64,000 bases of DNA, taken from contig JBECUI020000024.1 in the NCBI GenBank assembly GCA_040954595.2, positions 62,001 to 126,000 of the forward strand. Reading direction: 5' to 3'. Positions 36,101 to 47,957 of this stretch are shown in pieces. A model generated the notes under the pieces. That model worked only from the letters and a program-made list of their open reading frames with translations, was not told the origin of the DNA and made no database searches. The DNA comes from Balanoglossus misakiensis (taxonomy: Eukaryota; Hemichordata). A program made the translations under genes and the position numbers. Every line of letters starts with the position of its first letter. Positions within the stretch are counted from its first letter, which is position 1.

Positions 36101-37769
36101 AATCACCCAAGACAAAATTACCATTTTCGACTTTTTTTCGAAAAATTGTCTTTTTTACAAAATAAATAAGAATACATTCTTTTCTTAGTTTCAAACGGGT
36201 AGAGATACTTTCCACGGGTTTTCTAACAATGAATTCCCGTTCATCAACTCAGATTTCCTACAGCATAAGTCGGCTAAAACCCTGACACTCTAGAGCAGAA
36301 ACAGTTGCACAAATGGTAACGTTGAACAAGTCGATTTTTCTACGGCCTGGCTCGGCTAAATCTCCGTCACAATATGACAGACACTAGCGTAGGTTAGCAA
36401 CGGTGATCAAGTCAGATTTTCTACGGCATGGCTTGGATAAAGCCCCGGCACTCTAGAGCAGAAACACGCGTACAGAGACCACGTTGATCAAGTCTGATCT
36501 CCTACGGCTTGGCTCGACTAAAACCCCGGCACACTATAACAGACACTAGCGTTCATTAGCAACGTTGATCAAGTCAGATTTCCTACGGCCTGGCTCGACT
36601 AAAACCCCGGCACACCATGACAGACACTAGCGTTCGTTAGCAACGGTGATCAAGTCAGATTTCCTACGGCATGACTTGGATAAAGCCCCGGCACTCTAGA
36701 GCAGAAACACGCGTACAGAGACCACGTTGATCAAGTCTGATCTCCTACGGCTTGGCTCGACTGAAACCCCGGCACACTATGACAGACACTAGCGTTCGTT
36801 AGCAACGTTGATCAAGTCAGATTTCCTACGGCATGGCTTGGCTAAAGCCCTGGCACTCTAGAGCAGAAACACGCGTACAGAGACCACGTTGATCTACTCA
36901 CATTTCCTTCGGCCTGGCACGGCTGATGCCCCGGCTCTATATGACACAGACTGGCGTAAGTTAACAACGGTGATTACGTCGGATTTCCTACGGCCTGGTT
37001 TAGCTGAAGCCCCGGCACTTTAGAGCGGAAACACGCGTACATTGACCACGATGATCAAGTTTGATCTCCTACGGCCTGGCTCGACTTAAACCCCGGCACA
37101 CCATGACAGACACTAGCGTTCGTTAGCAACGTTGATCAAGTTGGATTTCCTTCGGCCTGGCTCTGCAAAAGACCCGACACATTAGTACAAAGACGTTGGC
37201 TAAGTCGGGCAAACCGAAGAGGGAAAGTCACAGCGGGTCAACACTCGACATTTGTTCGGGTAGGACTGCATTATTGCCTGTCAATTTATAGAGAAAGCTC
37301 GAATTTAACCAGGGCGTTTCAAACACCGACGTTAGTTGGGAGCACGGCCTGCAGTAATGCCGGGTAAGCTGACATCGGCGTACCGCATGTAATGTAGGGG
37401 GGGGGGGGGGAAACAGAACGGTTCAATACTACATTTATCAGATATCAGCTAATTTTGGACAATCATCTTAAATATATCTAATTCATTTTTTCATATTTGG
37501 ATATCTGATGATGTATGAAATTTCCATTATACGTAAAAATGGTGCTGATTATAAAAATGCACTCTGAATGAGCTGATTTAATACAAAATTGCGTTTTATT
37601 CGTTTTTGCACCAAAAAGGTCATTTTTAGGCAAAACATTCTTTATTTTTTTAATTCGGTGACCTGATCATATATAAACAATTGCTTGTATGCTAAAAGTT
37701 TTTATGACTTTTAAAAGCAGTGACACTGGCGGCATTCAACACGAAAATAACAATTTTAGCCACAATTTG

Positions 37770-38105
37770 TATGGAGAAGTGAGAGATTTACTCCAGAAGG
37801 ATCACGTGACGGAAACTCTTACCCTATCAGAGTTGACTTTGTTTCCCGCCAAACTTTATACTTGTAGCAGATTTATTGTAATTTTTGAGTGTTTGCTCCG
37901 GCGTTCGTGGGACTTATATATAACCCAGTTTTGGCGATTTCGGGCAGCTTTTTGTAAGGAGCTCTGTGGTGTTACTTTGTTGTTGGATTCAGATGGTAAT
38001 AAACCAGTGTTTTACCTAGCACTGAATCGTTCGCTTCTTTTCCGACGTCAGTATACTCGAACCCCCTCCCGGGAGTATTGATCACTGCCACGATACTTCC
38101 CCACA
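37770..38105 (+). repeat. BEL-2b 5' LTR
   Basis: A 336-bp LTR with TATATATAA near 37915-37923 and an AATAAA near 38000. At 37949 it carries T (GGGCAGCTTTTT), the allele shared with the BEL-2a left LTR. Confidence 0.92.
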
Positions 38106-38109
38106 TTTT

Positions 38110-38124
38110 TGGTGCCGAGACCAG
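38110..38124 (+). other. BEL-2b primer binding site
   Basis: TGGTGCCGAGACCAG starts four bases after the 5' LTR and is identical to the site at 18034-18048 in BEL-2a. Confidence 0.65.
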
Positions 38125-38138
38125 GATAACCGAGCAAG

Positions 38139-40944
38139 ATGTCGGAACAAGAACACATCGCGCCACAAGATGGACAACAAGAGGATCAGCCAACAGCGTT
38201 GACAAAACTGAAGAGATCGCGTCGTGGTCAACGCGCACAAGTGACCCGACTGTTCAACCGGGCCGACACCCTCATGAACAATTTCGTAGACGTCGGTACA
38301 GACAAGCCGACTACACTCGACACACTGGAAGGGCTGAACGAACAACTTTCGAACAAGATCCGTCTACTCGCCGACCTCGAGGTGAGAATCCTCGATCTAA
38401 TTGACGATGAACACTTTGATGAAGAAAATGAAACTTCAGGCGACTACCACGCCGAAATCTTCGAACACAATCATCGCATCGCATCTTTCATCAAGAAAAA
38501 CAAATCGGAGATGCGGACAACTACTACTAGTACTGGTAATGTAACGGGAAGCAGCCTCGGCAACGCGACGCCTCGTAAAACAGTAACTCTACCGAAACTC
38601 CAGCTGCAAACTTTCTCAGGCAATGTAATAGAATGGTCGAGTTTCTTCGATGTATTCAAGTCTTCGATACCTTCGGACACTAATTTGGACAACATTCAGA
38701 AGTTTACGTATTTGCGGAGTGTACTCAAAGATGACGCAGCGAGAACAATCAACGGATTGCCACTCACGCACGCGATTGACTTATTGACCGAAAGATACGG
38801 ACAAACCCATCTCATAGTAGATGCTCATATGACCGCGTTGTGGAATCTACAAAGCCCAACCGCCGACGTACAAAGTTTAAGGCATTTCTACGACTCGATT
38901 GAAAATCACGTTCGAGGTCTTCAGTCGCTGGGTAAGGAGGAAACCACATACGGCGAACTTTTGGTTCCAATAATACGGGAGAAATTACCTCCTAACATTC
39001 GAGAGCAGATAGCAAGAAAACATGGTAATGCTGCGTGGACATTACCAGATCTACGAAAAGCCATTCAACACGAGATAAACGCCCTTCAAGCCGGCAACCG
39101 GGTCGACGAGATAACAATGGCCACTACCAGAGAACCGGAAATAACCGCGTTTCACACGAAAACGCAGATGACAGGTAAACAGAATTTTCGCGCCCCTGTC
39201 AAAACGTGCCCGTTCTGCAAAGGGTCACACTTCGCGTCAAATTGCACTGTGGTAACTGATACGCGCGAGAGACTGGACATTGTGAAGAAGGACAGACTAT
39301 GTTTTAATTGCTTTGGAAAACATAGAGTTGCGGAGTGTAAATCAAAATACTCCTGCAGAAAGTGTAGGAAACGTCATCACTCTGCGCTACACTACGACGT
39401 TCCCACCGCTACAACTACGCCAACCGGAGCGTCGTCCTCGCCATCGCCATCATCAAGTACTTCTGATGTCAAAGTAACATTGACTAATACCGATACATTT
39501 ACGGATAAGAAGATAAACACTGGGCCAGTGCTGCTGAAAACTGCGTTTGTACCACTGTCTGTCGGACGGGGAACCCCCATACATGCCATCATCCTGTTTG
39601 ATGAAGGAGCAAATAAGACATTCGTCACTGAGAGATTCGCCCGTCAGCTGTCCGCGAAAGCTACGCGGCACGAACACATAAAGTTATCGACCTTCCGTGG
39701 CAAGGATTCCAAAGTACGCACCATGGGATTCACCGAACTAACTGCTCATGAACTGAACGGGAATACTTCAACTATTCACGCGATGATAATTCCAGAGATA
39801 TCGTCGGACTTAACAAATCACATTTCTCAGGAAGTCCACAATATGAGCCACCTGAAAGGGCTACCATTCGCACATCCAGTTTCGAGTGATCAGTCGTGGC
39901 CAATAGATGTTCTAATCGGAGCCGACCAATATTGGAATTTCGTGGGCTCACACGTTATTTCTGGCGCGTCCGGCCCCACTGCTGTGTCATCCAAATTTGG
40001 ATACTTACTCTCCGGACCCCTCGGAACTCCCAAAGTGGATTCTAATGCGCATATCTTACATGTGATTTCTACTGCTGATACCAGTAACGTAGTTTCAGAG
40101 AACTCTATCAACGGACTGCATGGAGATCGCGCAACGGACATGTATACACCGATGGATAGTACTGCGATCGGCCGAGAACCACAGGTCCAAAATATGTGGG
40201 ACCTTGAATTGATCGGTATTCAGGACAATCCAACAGTTGATGAACAGTTGACGTACGAGTCTTACAGAGACACGCACTTGAGAGTTGACCGAGGAAAATA
40301 CGTAGCTAAACTACTGTGGAAGGAAGATCACCCTCCACTACCCACCAACCACGATGTCGCCATGAAACGCACGCGTAATATGATACGCAGGTTACCCTCT
40401 GAACTCATCAAGAAATATGACGACATAATCAATGAACAGAGACGTCGCGACTTCATCGTAGAGGTTGACGAAGATGACGTGAATATCGGACACTATTTGC
40501 CACATCGTCCGGTGGTTAAGAATTCGACCACAACACCCATTCGCATCGTTTATGATTGCTCTTGTAAGAAGGATTCTAATTATCCAAGTTTGAATGATTG
40601 CTTGCAAACTGGACCGTCATTAATAAATGACCTGCCAGCGATTCTGCTGAGATTCCGCGCCAATAACATTGCTTTCACAGCTGACATTGAGAAAGCATTC
40701 CTGAACATTCGGTTGGAAGAAGATGAGAGGAAATTCACGAAATTTCTGTGGCTGTCGGACATTAACGACCCAGAAAGTGACTTCATAACTTTGCAGTTTA
40801 AGTCTGTCTTGTTTGGAGCAGTCTGTTCCCCATTCATCCTCAATGCGGTTATCAAGACGCATTTAGAGAACAATAGTCAACTTCCCACCGCTGACAGATT
40901 GGGAAATAATATCTATGTGGATAATGTGATCGATGGAGTTGATA
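38139..40944 (+). pseudogene. BEL-2b gag, protease and RT N-terminal part
   Basis: About 935 codons are open from the ATG. Residues 150-290 are a capsid-like region. Residues 357-418 hold three Cys/His knuckles (CPFCKGSHFASNC, CFNCFGKHRVAEC, CRKCRKRHHSALH). A Ser-rich linker and a protease-like segment follow, with LFDEGA near 487-491 and VLIGAD near 591-596. RT shows ADIEKAF (first Asp near 849) and YVDN at 926-929. The protease has Glu where the usual triplet has Ser or Thr, and the RT box has Asn for the second Asp. The frame leaves BEL sequence at 40944 and runs 40 codons into LINE and Gypsy LTR before stopping. Confidence 0.92.
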
Positions 40945-41020
40945 TTTTGCTAAGATTTTCGAAGCTGTCATTGTCCCTCATATCTACCAGCATGTTCAAC
41001 CAAATATATCCATTGATCAG
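40945..41020 (+). mobile_element. 5' fragment of the nested Jockey-like LINE
   Basis: A 76-bp piece whose frame reads FAKIFEAVIVPHIYQHVQPN, the RT segment that precedes HGFVKNRS in Jockey/CR1-group LINEs. It starts abruptly in BEL-2b RT (a 5'-truncated insertion) and is cut at 41020 by the Gypsy LTR. The LINE resumes at 53972. Confidence 0.8.
41017..41020. repeat. Gypsy target-site duplication (TCAG), left
   Basis: TCAG precedes the left Gypsy LTR. TCAG also follows the right LTR at 53972-53975, and follows the left LTR at 43471-43474 where the extra LINE block begins. Joining LINE at TCAG restores a continuous RT frame (…IDQ|HGFVKNRS). Confidence 0.85.
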
Positions 41021-41206
41021 TGTAGCCACTTTCGTTCCGGCTAACGTTGGAATGAGCATGAAAACATAAAATATTTCCACGGGCAGTCAGTCTGGGGTTC
41101 GGTGATTGACAATTTTCCTGTACATATGAATTATAGGTGGGTGGGGAGTAGAAAGCAGAAAAGACAATACACTATAGGATTTTCTTCTTATGAAGATATA
41201 TTACGT

Positions 41207-41558
41207 CATTAAATCTATCCAAATAAAGTTGTCAAAAAATATGAAAGACAAACACAATTGCTAATTAATGGTCCACGTTCAGTTCTGCTGATGTCATTAA
41301 ATCTATCCAAATAAAGTCGTCACAAAATATGAAAGACAAACACAATTGCTAATTAATGGTCCACGTTCAGTTCTGCTGATGTCATTAAATCTATCCAAAT
41401 AAAGTCGTCACAAAATATGAAAGACAAACACAATTGACAATTAACGGTCAACGTTCAGTTCTGCTGACGTCCTTAAATCTATCCAAATAAAGTTGTCAAA
41501 AAATATGAAAGACAAACACAATTGACAATTACGTTCCGTTCTGTTGGCAGTTCGAATT
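41207..41558. repeat. 88-bp VNTR in left Gypsy LTR, 4 copies
   Basis: Repeats start at 41207, 41295, 41383 and 41471, each beginning C(A/C)TTAAATCTATCCAAATAAAG. The last is diverged and grades into the 101-bp array. The right LTR has five copies. Confidence 0.92.
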
Positions 41559-43304
41559 CACGAAGCACTCACAAAAAATTTCGCATTCCGAATGTCCGAA
41601 GTCTCACAGCGCTCACCAAATTCCGTTCCGCTCAGCTGGCAAGGTCTGAATTCGGGAAGCACTCACCAAATTCCGTTCAGCTCCGCTGGCAATGTCCGAA
41701 GTCGGGAAGCACTCACAGAAATTCCGTTCAGTTCCGCTGGCAATGTCCGAATTCAGAAAGCACTCACACAATTCAGTTCAGCTCCGCTGGCAATGTCCGA
41801 AGTCGGGAAGCACTCACAGAAATTCCGTTCAGTTCCGCTGGCAATGTCCGAATTCAGAAAGCACTCACACAATTCAGTTCAGCTCCGCTGGCAATGTCCG
41901 AAGTCGGGAAGCACTCACAGAAATTCCGTTCAGTTCCGCTGGCAATGTCCGAATTCAGAAAGCACTCACACAATTCAGTTCAGCTCCGCTGGCAATGTCC
42001 GAAGTCGGGAAGCACTCACAGAAATTCCGTTCAGTTCCGCTGGCAATGTCCGAATTCAGAAAGCACTCACACAATTCAGTTCAGCTCCGCTGGCAATGTC
42101 CGAAGTCGGGAAGCACTCACAGAAATTCCGTTCAGTTCCGCTGGCAATGTCCGAATTCAGAAAGCACTCACACAATTCAGTTCAGCTCCGCTGGCAATGT
42201 CCGAAGTCGGGAAGCACTCACAGAAATTCCGTTCAGTTCCGCTGGCAATGTCCGAATTCAGAAAGCACTCACACAATTCAGTTCAGCTCCGCTGGCAATG
42301 TCCGAAGTCGGGAAGCACTCACAGAAATTCCGTTCAGTTCCGCTGGCAATGTCCGAATTCAGAAAGCACTCACACAATTCAGTTCAGCTCCGCTGGCAAT
42401 GTCCGAAGTCGGGAAGCACTCACAGAAATTCCGTTCAGTTCCGCTGGCAATGTCCGAATTCAGAAAGCACTCACACAATTCAGTTCAGCTCCGCTGGCAA
42501 TGTCCGAAGTCGGGAAGCACTCACAGAAATTCCGTTCAGTTCCGCTGGCAATGTCCGAATTCAGAAAGCACTCACACAATTCAGTTCAGCTCCGCTGGCA
42601 ATGTCCGAAGTCGGGAAGCACTCACAGAAATTCCGTTCAGTTCCGCTGGCAATGTCCGAATTCAGAAAGCACTCACACAATTCAGTTCAGCTCCGCTGGC
42701 AATGTCCGAAGTCGGGAAGCACTCACAGAAATTCCGTTCAGTTCCGCTGGCAATGTCCGAATTCAGAAAGCACTCACACAATTCAGTTCAGCTCCGCTGG
42801 CAATGTCCGAAGTCGGGAAGCACTCACAGAAATTCCGTTCAGTTCCGCTGGCAATGTCCGAATTCAGAAAGCACTCACACAATTCAGTTCAGCTCCGCTG
42901 GCAATGTCCGAAGTCGGGAAGCACTCACAGAAATTCCGTTCAGTTCCGCTGGCAATGTCCGAATTCAGAAAGCACTCACACAATTCAGTTCAGCTCCGCT
43001 GGCAATGTCCGAAGTCGGGAAGCACTCACAGAAATTCCGTTCAGTTCCGCTGGCAATGTCCGAATTCAGAAAGCACTCACACAATTCAGTTCAGCTCCGC
43101 TGGCAATGTCCGAAGTCGGGAAGCACTCACAGAAATTCCGTTCAGTTCCGCTGGCAATGTCCGAATTCAGAAAGCACTCACACAATTCAGTTCAGCTCCG
43201 CTGGCAATGTCCGAAGTCGGGAAGCACTCACAGAAATTCCGTTCAGTTCCGCTGGCAATGTCCGAATTCAGGAAGCACTCACCAAATTCCGTTCAGCTCC
43301 GCTG
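41530..43304. repeat. 101-bp VNTR in left Gypsy LTR, 16 copies
   Basis: The phrase GAAGTCGGGAAGCAC recurs exactly every 101 bp from 41698 to 43213 (16 times). Each 101-bp unit is a dimer of 50/51-bp monomers, one with AATTCAGAAAGCACTCACAC and one with AAGTCGGGAAGCACTCACAG, both ending CCGCTGGCAATGTCCG. Diverged monomers flank the array at 41530-41697 and 43262-43304. The plus strand contains no stop trinucleotide in any phase. Confidence 0.95.
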
Positions 43305-43470
43305 CTGCCCCAGGAGGACTTCCCCCCCGACCCTTCACACCAGACTTAAATACTGTGGTGCGGATGAATACGGCAGTTCTATTTGCGCAAAGAGTGTACC
43401 CAGGTGTACCAGGCGTGTCATTAATTAGCGCCCCCCACGTCCGGATGGGCCAAAATATCATTATGTTACA

Positions 43471-44446
43471 TCAGCATGGATTTGTTAAAAATAGATCTAC
43501 CACAACCAACTTAGTGGCTTACACTGATTTCATTTCAGCTTCATTGAACAACAAAGAACAGGTAGATTCAATCTACACTGATTTTAGCAAGGCGTTTGAC
43601 AGTGTCTGTCACACACTACTGCTGTACAAAGCCGCCAAATTTGGTATATGTGGCAATTTGCACAGCTGGCTGGCGTCGTATCTCCATCTCAGACAACAGA
43701 GGGTGGTGTTTGGCAGTCACTCGTCAAACAGCTTCACTGCTACATCGGGGGTCCCACAAGGTTCACTCTTGGGGCCACTACTTTTTGTAATGTATATAAA
43801 TGATATATCACTGTTAGATATTTCTGCAAAGCTCAGCATGTATGCCGACGATGCTAAGATTTACCGTACCATCACCTCCTCCGCTGATTGTGACTTGTTA
43901 CAGAAAGACCTTGATAAATTTGCTCTCTGGTGTGACAACTGGAAGTTGTCACCTAATATCAATAAATGCAAATTCATCAGTTTCACCCTAAAGAAAAGGG
44001 TTATTTCATCTACTGACTACTCTATCAATGGCACTCCCCTTCAACGTGTTTCTGTAATCAAGGACTTGGGCATATACCTTACTTCTAATCTCAATTATTC
44101 TTTCCACATAAATAACACAGTTTCCAGAGCCTTCAAATCTCTGGGTTTTATTAAGCGCCTCTGCCAGCCTTTTAATGACATATCCGCTATTATTTCTCTA
44201 TATTTTGTTTATGTAACATCTATTCTAGAGTATGGCTCTGTTGTGTGGTCACCCCACCAAAAGGGCCTGTCAGACAAGATTGAGCGGAAACAAATTAAGT
44301 TTGTGAAGTACATTTGTTGCAAACTCAATATTCACTGCAGCAGGTCCAGCTACCCTATTTATTGTAGATTACTGAATATCCCAATGTTATATAACAGAAG
44401 ACTCACCCTTGACATGTTTTTTTATACAAAATTATCCACTCACAGT
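43471..44446 (+). pseudogene. Duplicated LINE reverse-transcriptase block (976 bp)
   Basis: This is the RT of a Jockey-like LINE, from HGFVKNRSTTTN through FSKAFDSV, GVPQGSLLGPLLF and YADDAKIY to FYTKLSTHS. It matches 53972-54947 with only a two-base difference near 44288 (GCGGAAACAA versus GCGGGTACAA). It is cut at 44446, where Gypsy pol begins in the opposite sense. A plus-strand open frame runs from the LTR minisatellite into this RT, but that join is an accident of the nested insertion. Confidence 0.88.
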
Positions 44447-47400
44447 TGTCATGGCGTAGTAGACTTTCCATCACTTGCAAGAACATGGGTAACAGCGTAT
44501 TGGTTGGGTCTCTGCGGTTGGAATCTTCATTGAAGATATGTGCATAACTAAATCTGTCTGGAGGTTTGCGGATTCTACTCGATCGTCTCGGCAAGGTTCT
44601 GTCACTCACTTCAGTCTCTTGTTCACTCACTGCATTCGGGTCAACGGTTTCTTCGTCCTCCCCACCAACTTCGGTAGATATAGTATCGGCTATTTCATCC
44701 ACGGCAGTGTAATTCTGCCTCAGTTGATCTGGTAGATCTTCCTCTGTGGCTGTGGTAATATTGGAACTGGTGAAAGTCACATCGGCTGTTTTCTGCATCA
44801 GTTGATTGGATGAATTTTCTTCTGTGGCTGATTCTACACCACTGGAAGTCACCTCTGCGATTTTCTGCGCTGTTGTCGATGTAGTGTTGGCTGAATTCAG
44901 ACATCTCTCTGGTACTGACTTTGGCACTAAACCTTTACTATCAGTTTGTTGGGCAGGAATGAGGAGTTCCCACAATTCTTCTTCTTCTGTCTCATACAGG
45001 TCTCTGTCGTCTTCCTCCTTCTTTTGTCGTCGAGTTCTTAGTTCCTTCGGACTTGTGTTTTCTTGTTGGCTTTGTTTCAACGGTCTGTCCGGATAGGGTA
45101 TTGGTAACGAACTGCATGGTAACAAAAGATTTCTGTGGAGTGTTCTTTCCTTTCCATTTGGTCCCTCTGATTTTACAACATACACAGGGATATCTGGATT
45201 CACTCTTTTTACCACCCGGTAACGTTGTGCTTCCCATCTATCGGCTATCTTTTGTTTGCCTCGTAGGTTCACGTTCTTCACCAGTACTACATCTCCCGGT
45301 TCCAGTAGGGCTTCTGTAGTTTTCCTATCATAACGCTGTTTATTCTGATCGGCCAGCTCACCCGCCTTGGTCACTGCCAACTTGTAAGCTTCTGCCAATC
45401 GGTTCCGCATCTTACTAACATACTCGTCATAGTTGTTGTCTTCCGCTTCCTCCGATTGTAGACCCATATATACGTCGATGGCCAGTTTGGGGTGCCTACC
45501 ATACATCAGATAATAAGGAGCAAATCCGGTGCTGTCATTTCGGGTACAATTATAGGCATGGACTACAGCAGTAATGTGCTTCTTCCATTCTGCTTTCTTA
45601 TGTCTTGGTAATGTTCCCAGCATGTCAAGAAGGGTTCTGTTGAATCGTTCGCATTGTCCATTCCCCTGCGGATGATATGGCGTCGTTCTACTCTTTTCAA
45701 TTCCCACCAAATCACAGAGTTGTCTGATGACCCGAGATTCGAACTCTCTGCCTTGATCCGAATGTAATTTCCCGGGTAATCCATAGTGAAGGAGGAAGTG
45801 GTTATATAAATACTCTGCCGTTGTTTTGGCCTTTTGGTTTGGAGTTGGAATGGCTACTGCATATCTGGTGAAATGGTCAGTTATTACGAGGACACTGGCT
45901 ACCCCTCCTTTTCCATCTTCAATGGTTAAGTAATCCATACATAGTAATTCAAGCGGTTGGGTTGTTTTGATGCTGGTAAGTGGAGCGACTTCTTGCTGGT
46001 TGCTTTGCAGTTTCCGTCGAGTGCATCTTTCACACGTCTTTATTTTCTGTTCGACATCTCGGCTCATGAAGGGCCAGTAAAACCTCGCTCTGAGTAGTTC
46101 CAGGGTGCGTTCTTGACCCAAGTGTCCAACATCGTCATGTACACCTTCCAAAGCCGTCCCACGATATGTTGTAGGTAATACCAGCTGATACTTCGTTTTT
46201 CCATCCATTCCAGTACGCTTTCTGTGTAACACATCCTGTCTGAAACATAATCTGCTCCACTCCCTCAGTCCTGCTTTCACACCATTGGTTTCTTGGCTTC
46301 TTTCCACTTTTGTAGGAGGCCGTTTCCGTTCACAGAATCGATATAGCGGTCCAATTTCAGGGTCCGTTTGTTGTAATTGTTTCCACTCTTGCATGGTTAC
46401 TGCTGGTAAGGAAATCATTCCTGGAGCTACAGGAGGTTCACCCAAACTCTCTGGAATTGCTGTCTGCATACATGTTATAGCTTCTACCCAGGGACTGTTG
46501 GACACATGTTGGCTCATGGCTTTTACTTCATCAGGTGACACTCGTACTGGTTCCTTGTTCATTAAGTTTCTGCAGCTCTCATCCACATCCATTTCTCCAA
46601 CACATCCTTGTCGGGAAAGTCCATCAGCATCTTGGTTTTTTCGTCCAGGTCTGTACATCAACTCAAAATTGTAGGTCGCTAGTGCTGCTAACCACCGATG
46701 GCCAGTGGCATCCAGTTTTGCGGTTGTGTTCACGTAAGTCAGGGGATTATTATCAGTTACCACAACGAATTTATGCCCATAGAGATAGTCGTGGAACTTC
46801 TCAGATACTGCCCACTTTAAGGCCAGAAACTCCAATTTATGGGATGGATAGTTCCTCTCGCTCCTTGAAAGTGACCGGCTTGCATACATGATAACTCGCT
46901 TCTCTTTCCCTTCTCCTTGGTATAGCACAGCACCCAGGCCAATGGAACTTGCATCTATGTGTAACTCGAAGGGCTTCGTATAATCTGCATAGGCCAACAC
47001 AGGAGGATTCGTCAGTCTGTCAATTACGGCATCAAATGCCTGTTGATGTTCATCAGTCCACTTGAATTCCGGGACACGTCTTCGGTTCTCAGCCTGGTGT
47101 TTCCGTTTTGTGGGTAGACCAACTGTCAGTTCATTCAGGGGCTTCACTAACTTAGCATATCCCTCCACAAATCGGCGGTAGTAACCAGCAAACCCAAGGA
47201 ACTGTTTTACTTCTTTGGCGGTCGTAGGTACTTTCCATTTCTTCAACGCTGCTATCTTATCTGGATCTGTTTCGATTCCTCCTTCTGATACTAAATGTCC
47301 CAAGTACTTCACTCGACATCTTAGCAACTGACACTTGCTGGGTTTAAGTTTCAGTCCCTTTTCCTTTAATCTATCCAGGACCTGGGCTAACCGCTCTAGA

Positions 47401-47957
47401 TGTTCTTCGAAAGTACGGGAGAAGATTATTATGTCATCCAGGTATACCAAACAAATATTCAAATGTAAGTCCCCCAAGCATTTCTCCATACATCTTTGGA
47501 AAGTAGCTGGACTTCCTGTTAAACCAATAGGCATAGTGGTACATTCCCAGAATCCAACAGGAGTAACAAATGCTGTTTTCTCTATGTCTTCCTCTGCCAT
47601 ACCTATTTGCCAATATCCGGACTTCAAATCTAGGGACGAAAACCATTTTGCGCCTCCTAGTGCATCAAGACTTTCGTCAATTCTTGGTAATGCATACGAA
47701 TCTCGGATGGTACGAGCGTTGAGTTTCCTATAATCTATACACAATCTGGTATGTCCATCTTTCTTCTGCACCAACACTATCGGCGCTGCCCATGGACTAT
47801 ACGATTCTCTGATGACACCACTTTCCAACATCCCTTTTATAACTTGTCGGACTTCTTCGTACATAGCTGGCGGTATCCGTCTGTATCTTTCTTTGATAGG
47901 CTGGTCATCTGTTAACCGTATGCGATGCTTCTCCACCGAACAATACCCCAGATCATT
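44447..47957 (-). pseudogene. Gypsy pol: RT, RNase H, integrase (3' truncated)
   Basis: About 1160 codons are open on the minus strand after the in-frame TAA that ends gag-protease. Numbering from 47936: RT has SLDLKSGYWQ (Asp 103) and an intact YLDD box at 165-168. RNase H has HIDASSIGLG (Asp 328) and TDNNPLTYV. The integrase zinc domain is H600, H605, C635, C638, and the core D668 (CMDY), D727 (HSDQG), E763 (CERF). A GPY/F-like C-terminal region follows (RTLHRNLLLP near 931-940), with no chromodomain seen. The natural C-terminus is lost: at 44446/44447 the frame enters LINE antisense and stops at 44403. Catalytic residues all look intact, so truncation and the upstream stop are the only visible lesions. 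Confidence 0.92.

Larger units (their letters stand above)
24128..37769. repeat. Complex satellite array, main block
   Basis: This is 13.6 kb of head-to-tail units. G-runs start at 25410, 27303, 29186, 31156, 33224, 35272 and 37397 (11, 9, 12, 12, 11, 11 and 14 G). Unit lengths are therefore 1893, 1883, 1970, 2068, 2048 and 2125 bp. Length varies mainly by gain or loss of whole 81-bp monomers. The block starts mid-unit after BEL-2a (ATTTG 24128-24132) and ends mid-unit at ATTTG 37765-37769. No gene lies in it; the repeated 60-87 codon antisense frames recur only because the satellite recurs. Confidence 0.93.
41021..43470 (-). repeat. Gypsy LTR, left copy (2450 bp)
   Basis: On the minus strand this is the 3'-side LTR. 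It contains an 88-bp VNTR (4 copies) and a 101-bp VNTR (16 copies). In element sense a TATTTAAG box (plus 43343-43350) lies about 125 bp from the LTR start, so transcripts begun there would carry the VNTRs. This promoter assignment is inference. The copy is followed by LINE, not by pol. Confidence 0.88.

Noticed and set aside
41698-43304. CRISPR-like array
   Set aside because: Regular repeats have no unique spacers: both halves of each 101-bp unit are repeated. The surroundings are eukaryotic retroelements.
41522-44533. A 1003-codon plus-strand open frame that looks like a large repetitive protein joined to RT
   Set aside because: The first part is LTR minisatellite with no stop codons in any frame, and the second is a truncated LINE RT. 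The fusion is a by-product of nested insertion; no start, splice or promoter evidence supports a gene. It is kept as a finding only for its odd property.
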